20,489 bases of DNA, from positions 1-20,489 of the forward strand of contig CAZMRY010000024.1 of assembly GCA_964568815.1 (NCBI GenBank), in the 5' to 3' direction. The notes below the pieces were generated by a model. It had not been told where the DNA came from. It did not search any database and saw only the letters and a list, made by a program, of their open reading frames with translations. Below, one piece after another: positions 19,537-20,489 of the stretch (position 1 is its first letter; the number at the start of each line of letters is the position of its first letter). This DNA is from RGIG8700 sp964568815 (lineage in GTDB: Bacteria; Bacillota; Clostridia; RGIG6154). Position numbers and translations under genes: made by a program.

Positions 19537-20424
19537 ATGAGAAAGTTTATAACTATCGGTCTTGTGTTTATATTATTAATATATATTATTCCGCTTAGTA
19601 CACTTATTACAAAAAAAGAAAAGAAAATTTTCAATGGAGAAACAATAAGCGTGTATGATACAGACACAGATGAAGTTCTGAAAGTATCACTTGAGGAATA
19701 TGTGTTAAAAGCCCTTTCAAAGGAAATGCCTGCCTCTTTTGAAAAAGAGGCACTAAAAGCTCAGGCAGTGGCAATAAGAACATATACTCTTAAAAAGAAA
19801 CAAACCAAAAATGAAAAACACGAAAATGCAGTTGTCTGCACAGACAGTAATCATTGCATGGCGTATATGAAAGAAGAAATTGAAGAAAAATACAGAGAGA
19901 AGCTTGAAGGTGCAGTCCTTGAAACATCAGGGCAGGTGCTTATGTTTGACAAAGAATATGCTTCAACTGTTTTCCACGCAATATCTTCAGGTCGAACAGA
20001 AAATTCAGAAGATATATGGGGCGGAGAGGTGCCATATCTTGTAAGCGTTGAAAGCTTAGATGATATAAAAGTAAAGGGCTACGAAACAAAAGTAACTGTA
20101 AGTTATAATGAATTTATAAATAAACTTGGTGCAAAGGATTTTGAAAAAGTAATAGGAGAGGAACAAAGAACAGAGGCAGGAGCTGTGAAAACCATAACTC
20201 TCTGCGAAAAAGAGTACACAGGTGCAAAAGTAAGGGAACTTTTCAATCTCCGTTCCTCAAATTTTAAAATTGAAGAAGATGACGGAAACTATATCTTTAC
20301 TGTTTACGGTTACGGTCATGGTGTGGGAATGAGTCAGCACGGAGCAAACAATTACGCCAAAGCAGGCTATACTTATGAAGAAATATTAAATCACTATTAT
20401 CCAGGAACAATACTAAAAAAATAA
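19537..20424 (+). CDS. spoIID: Stage II sporulation protein D, lytic transglycosylase
   Basis: A 295-aa membrane-anchored enzyme. It has one N-terminal helix (about 5-24) and then the SpoIID domain. The catalytic glutamate is E63 in LSKEMPASF, followed by EALKAQAVAIRTY. H95, C101, H106 and C107 have the same spacing as the zinc ligands I recall from the C. difficile SpoIID structure. The C-terminal GYGHGVGMSQHGANNYAKAG is diagnostic. SpoIID cuts peptidoglycan glycan strands stripped of stem peptides by SpoIIP, and with SpoIIM drives engulfment in the mother cell. The ATG at 19537 has a G7 ribosome binding site (19525-19531) 5 nt upstream; a 16-codon extension is rejected. No clear terminator follows within the window. 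Confidence 0.95.
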   Translation: MRKFITIGLVFILLIYIIPLSTLITKKEKKIFNGETISVYDTDTDEVLKVSLEEYVLKALSKEMPASFEKEALKAQAVAIRTYTLKKKQTKNEKHENAVVCTDSNHCMAYMKEEIEEKYREKLEGAVLETSGQVLMFDKEYASTVFHAISSGRTENSEDIWGGEVPYLVSVESLDDIKVKGYETKVTVSYNEFINKLGAKDFEKVIGEEQRTEAGAVKTITLCEKEYTGAKVRELFNLRSSNFKIEEDDGNYIFTVYGYGHGVGMSQHGANNYAKAGYTYEEILNHYYPGTILKK

Positions 20425-20489
20425 GCCCGAAGGCCAATGTCATTAAGTTAAGACAAACAAAAAGAATCGAGTTTAGAAATAAACTTGGT

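Noticed and set aside
20412..20489. Tail after spoIID: weak minus-strand hairpin with a UUCG loop and T-rich tail, and a possible insertion-sequence end near 20436
   Set aside because: The stem is only 3-4 bp, and the resemblance to an insertion-sequence end is memory without a visible inverted partner. The window stops before it could be tested.

Overview
The window looks like chromosomal DNA of an anaerobic, endospore-forming, low-GC Bacillota (class Clostridia). The evidence is AT-rich sequence, strong AGGAGG-type ribosome binding sites, sigma-A promoters with 17-bp spacers, and many sporulation or germination genes: gerA-gerB-gerC, a SipL-like SPOCS/LysM protein, a GerMN lipoprotein, a SpoVB/MurJ flippase, yabP, yabQ and spoIID. 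Species cannot be told from the sequence alone.

Layout. (1) Bases 1-52 are the 3' end of rpsR (ribosomal protein S18), with its terminator. (2) Bases 114-1980 are an accessory patch. It holds an array of degenerate non-coding repeats around a 107-bp MITE-like palindrome, a Phd/RelE-ParE type toxin-antitoxin pair, a 40-aa ORF on the minus strand, and a strong candidate structured RNA with its own promoter and terminator. (3) The minus-strand operon gerA-gerB-gerC (1963-5509) encodes a GerA-type nutrient germinant receptor. It diverges from a sipL-like coat-assembly gene (5578-7125). (4) A minus-strand cell-wall operon (7135-10558) encodes a carboxypeptidase-like protein that has lost all three catalytic motifs, a FemX-type aminoacyltransferase and an alanine-racemase family protein, each overlapping the next by 4 nt. 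(5) A divergent plus-strand operon (10694-13702) encodes an OmpR-type response regulator, a histidine kinase with no ATG/GTG/TTG start, and a double-GerMN lipoprotein. (6) A 56-aa cysteine-rich protein lies on the minus strand. (7) The conserved Bacillota block spoVB/murJ - hup - rqcP(yabO) - yabP - yabQ - divIC - yabR (14027-17965) follows. (8) A convergent citrate synthase gene comes next, divergent from spoIID, which ends close to the window edge.

How it works together. Most of the window serves building, dismantling or sensing of the cell wall and spore envelope. The structural genes are accompanied by candidate stage-specific promoters: sigma-E-like before sipL, yabP and spoIID, and sigma-G-like before gerA. 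These promoter calls come from eye-matching to Bacillus consensus sequences and are inferences.

The points most worth following up are: the active-site-dead DacF-like protein in the racemase/FemX operon; a sigma-E-like promoter embedded inside a hairpin that hides the yabP ribosome binding site; the approximately 170-nt structured RNA candidate at 1725-1898; the apparent ATT start of the histidine kinase; and the regulator-kinase-GerMN lipoprotein order, which parallels actinobacterial mtrA-mtrB-lpqB.
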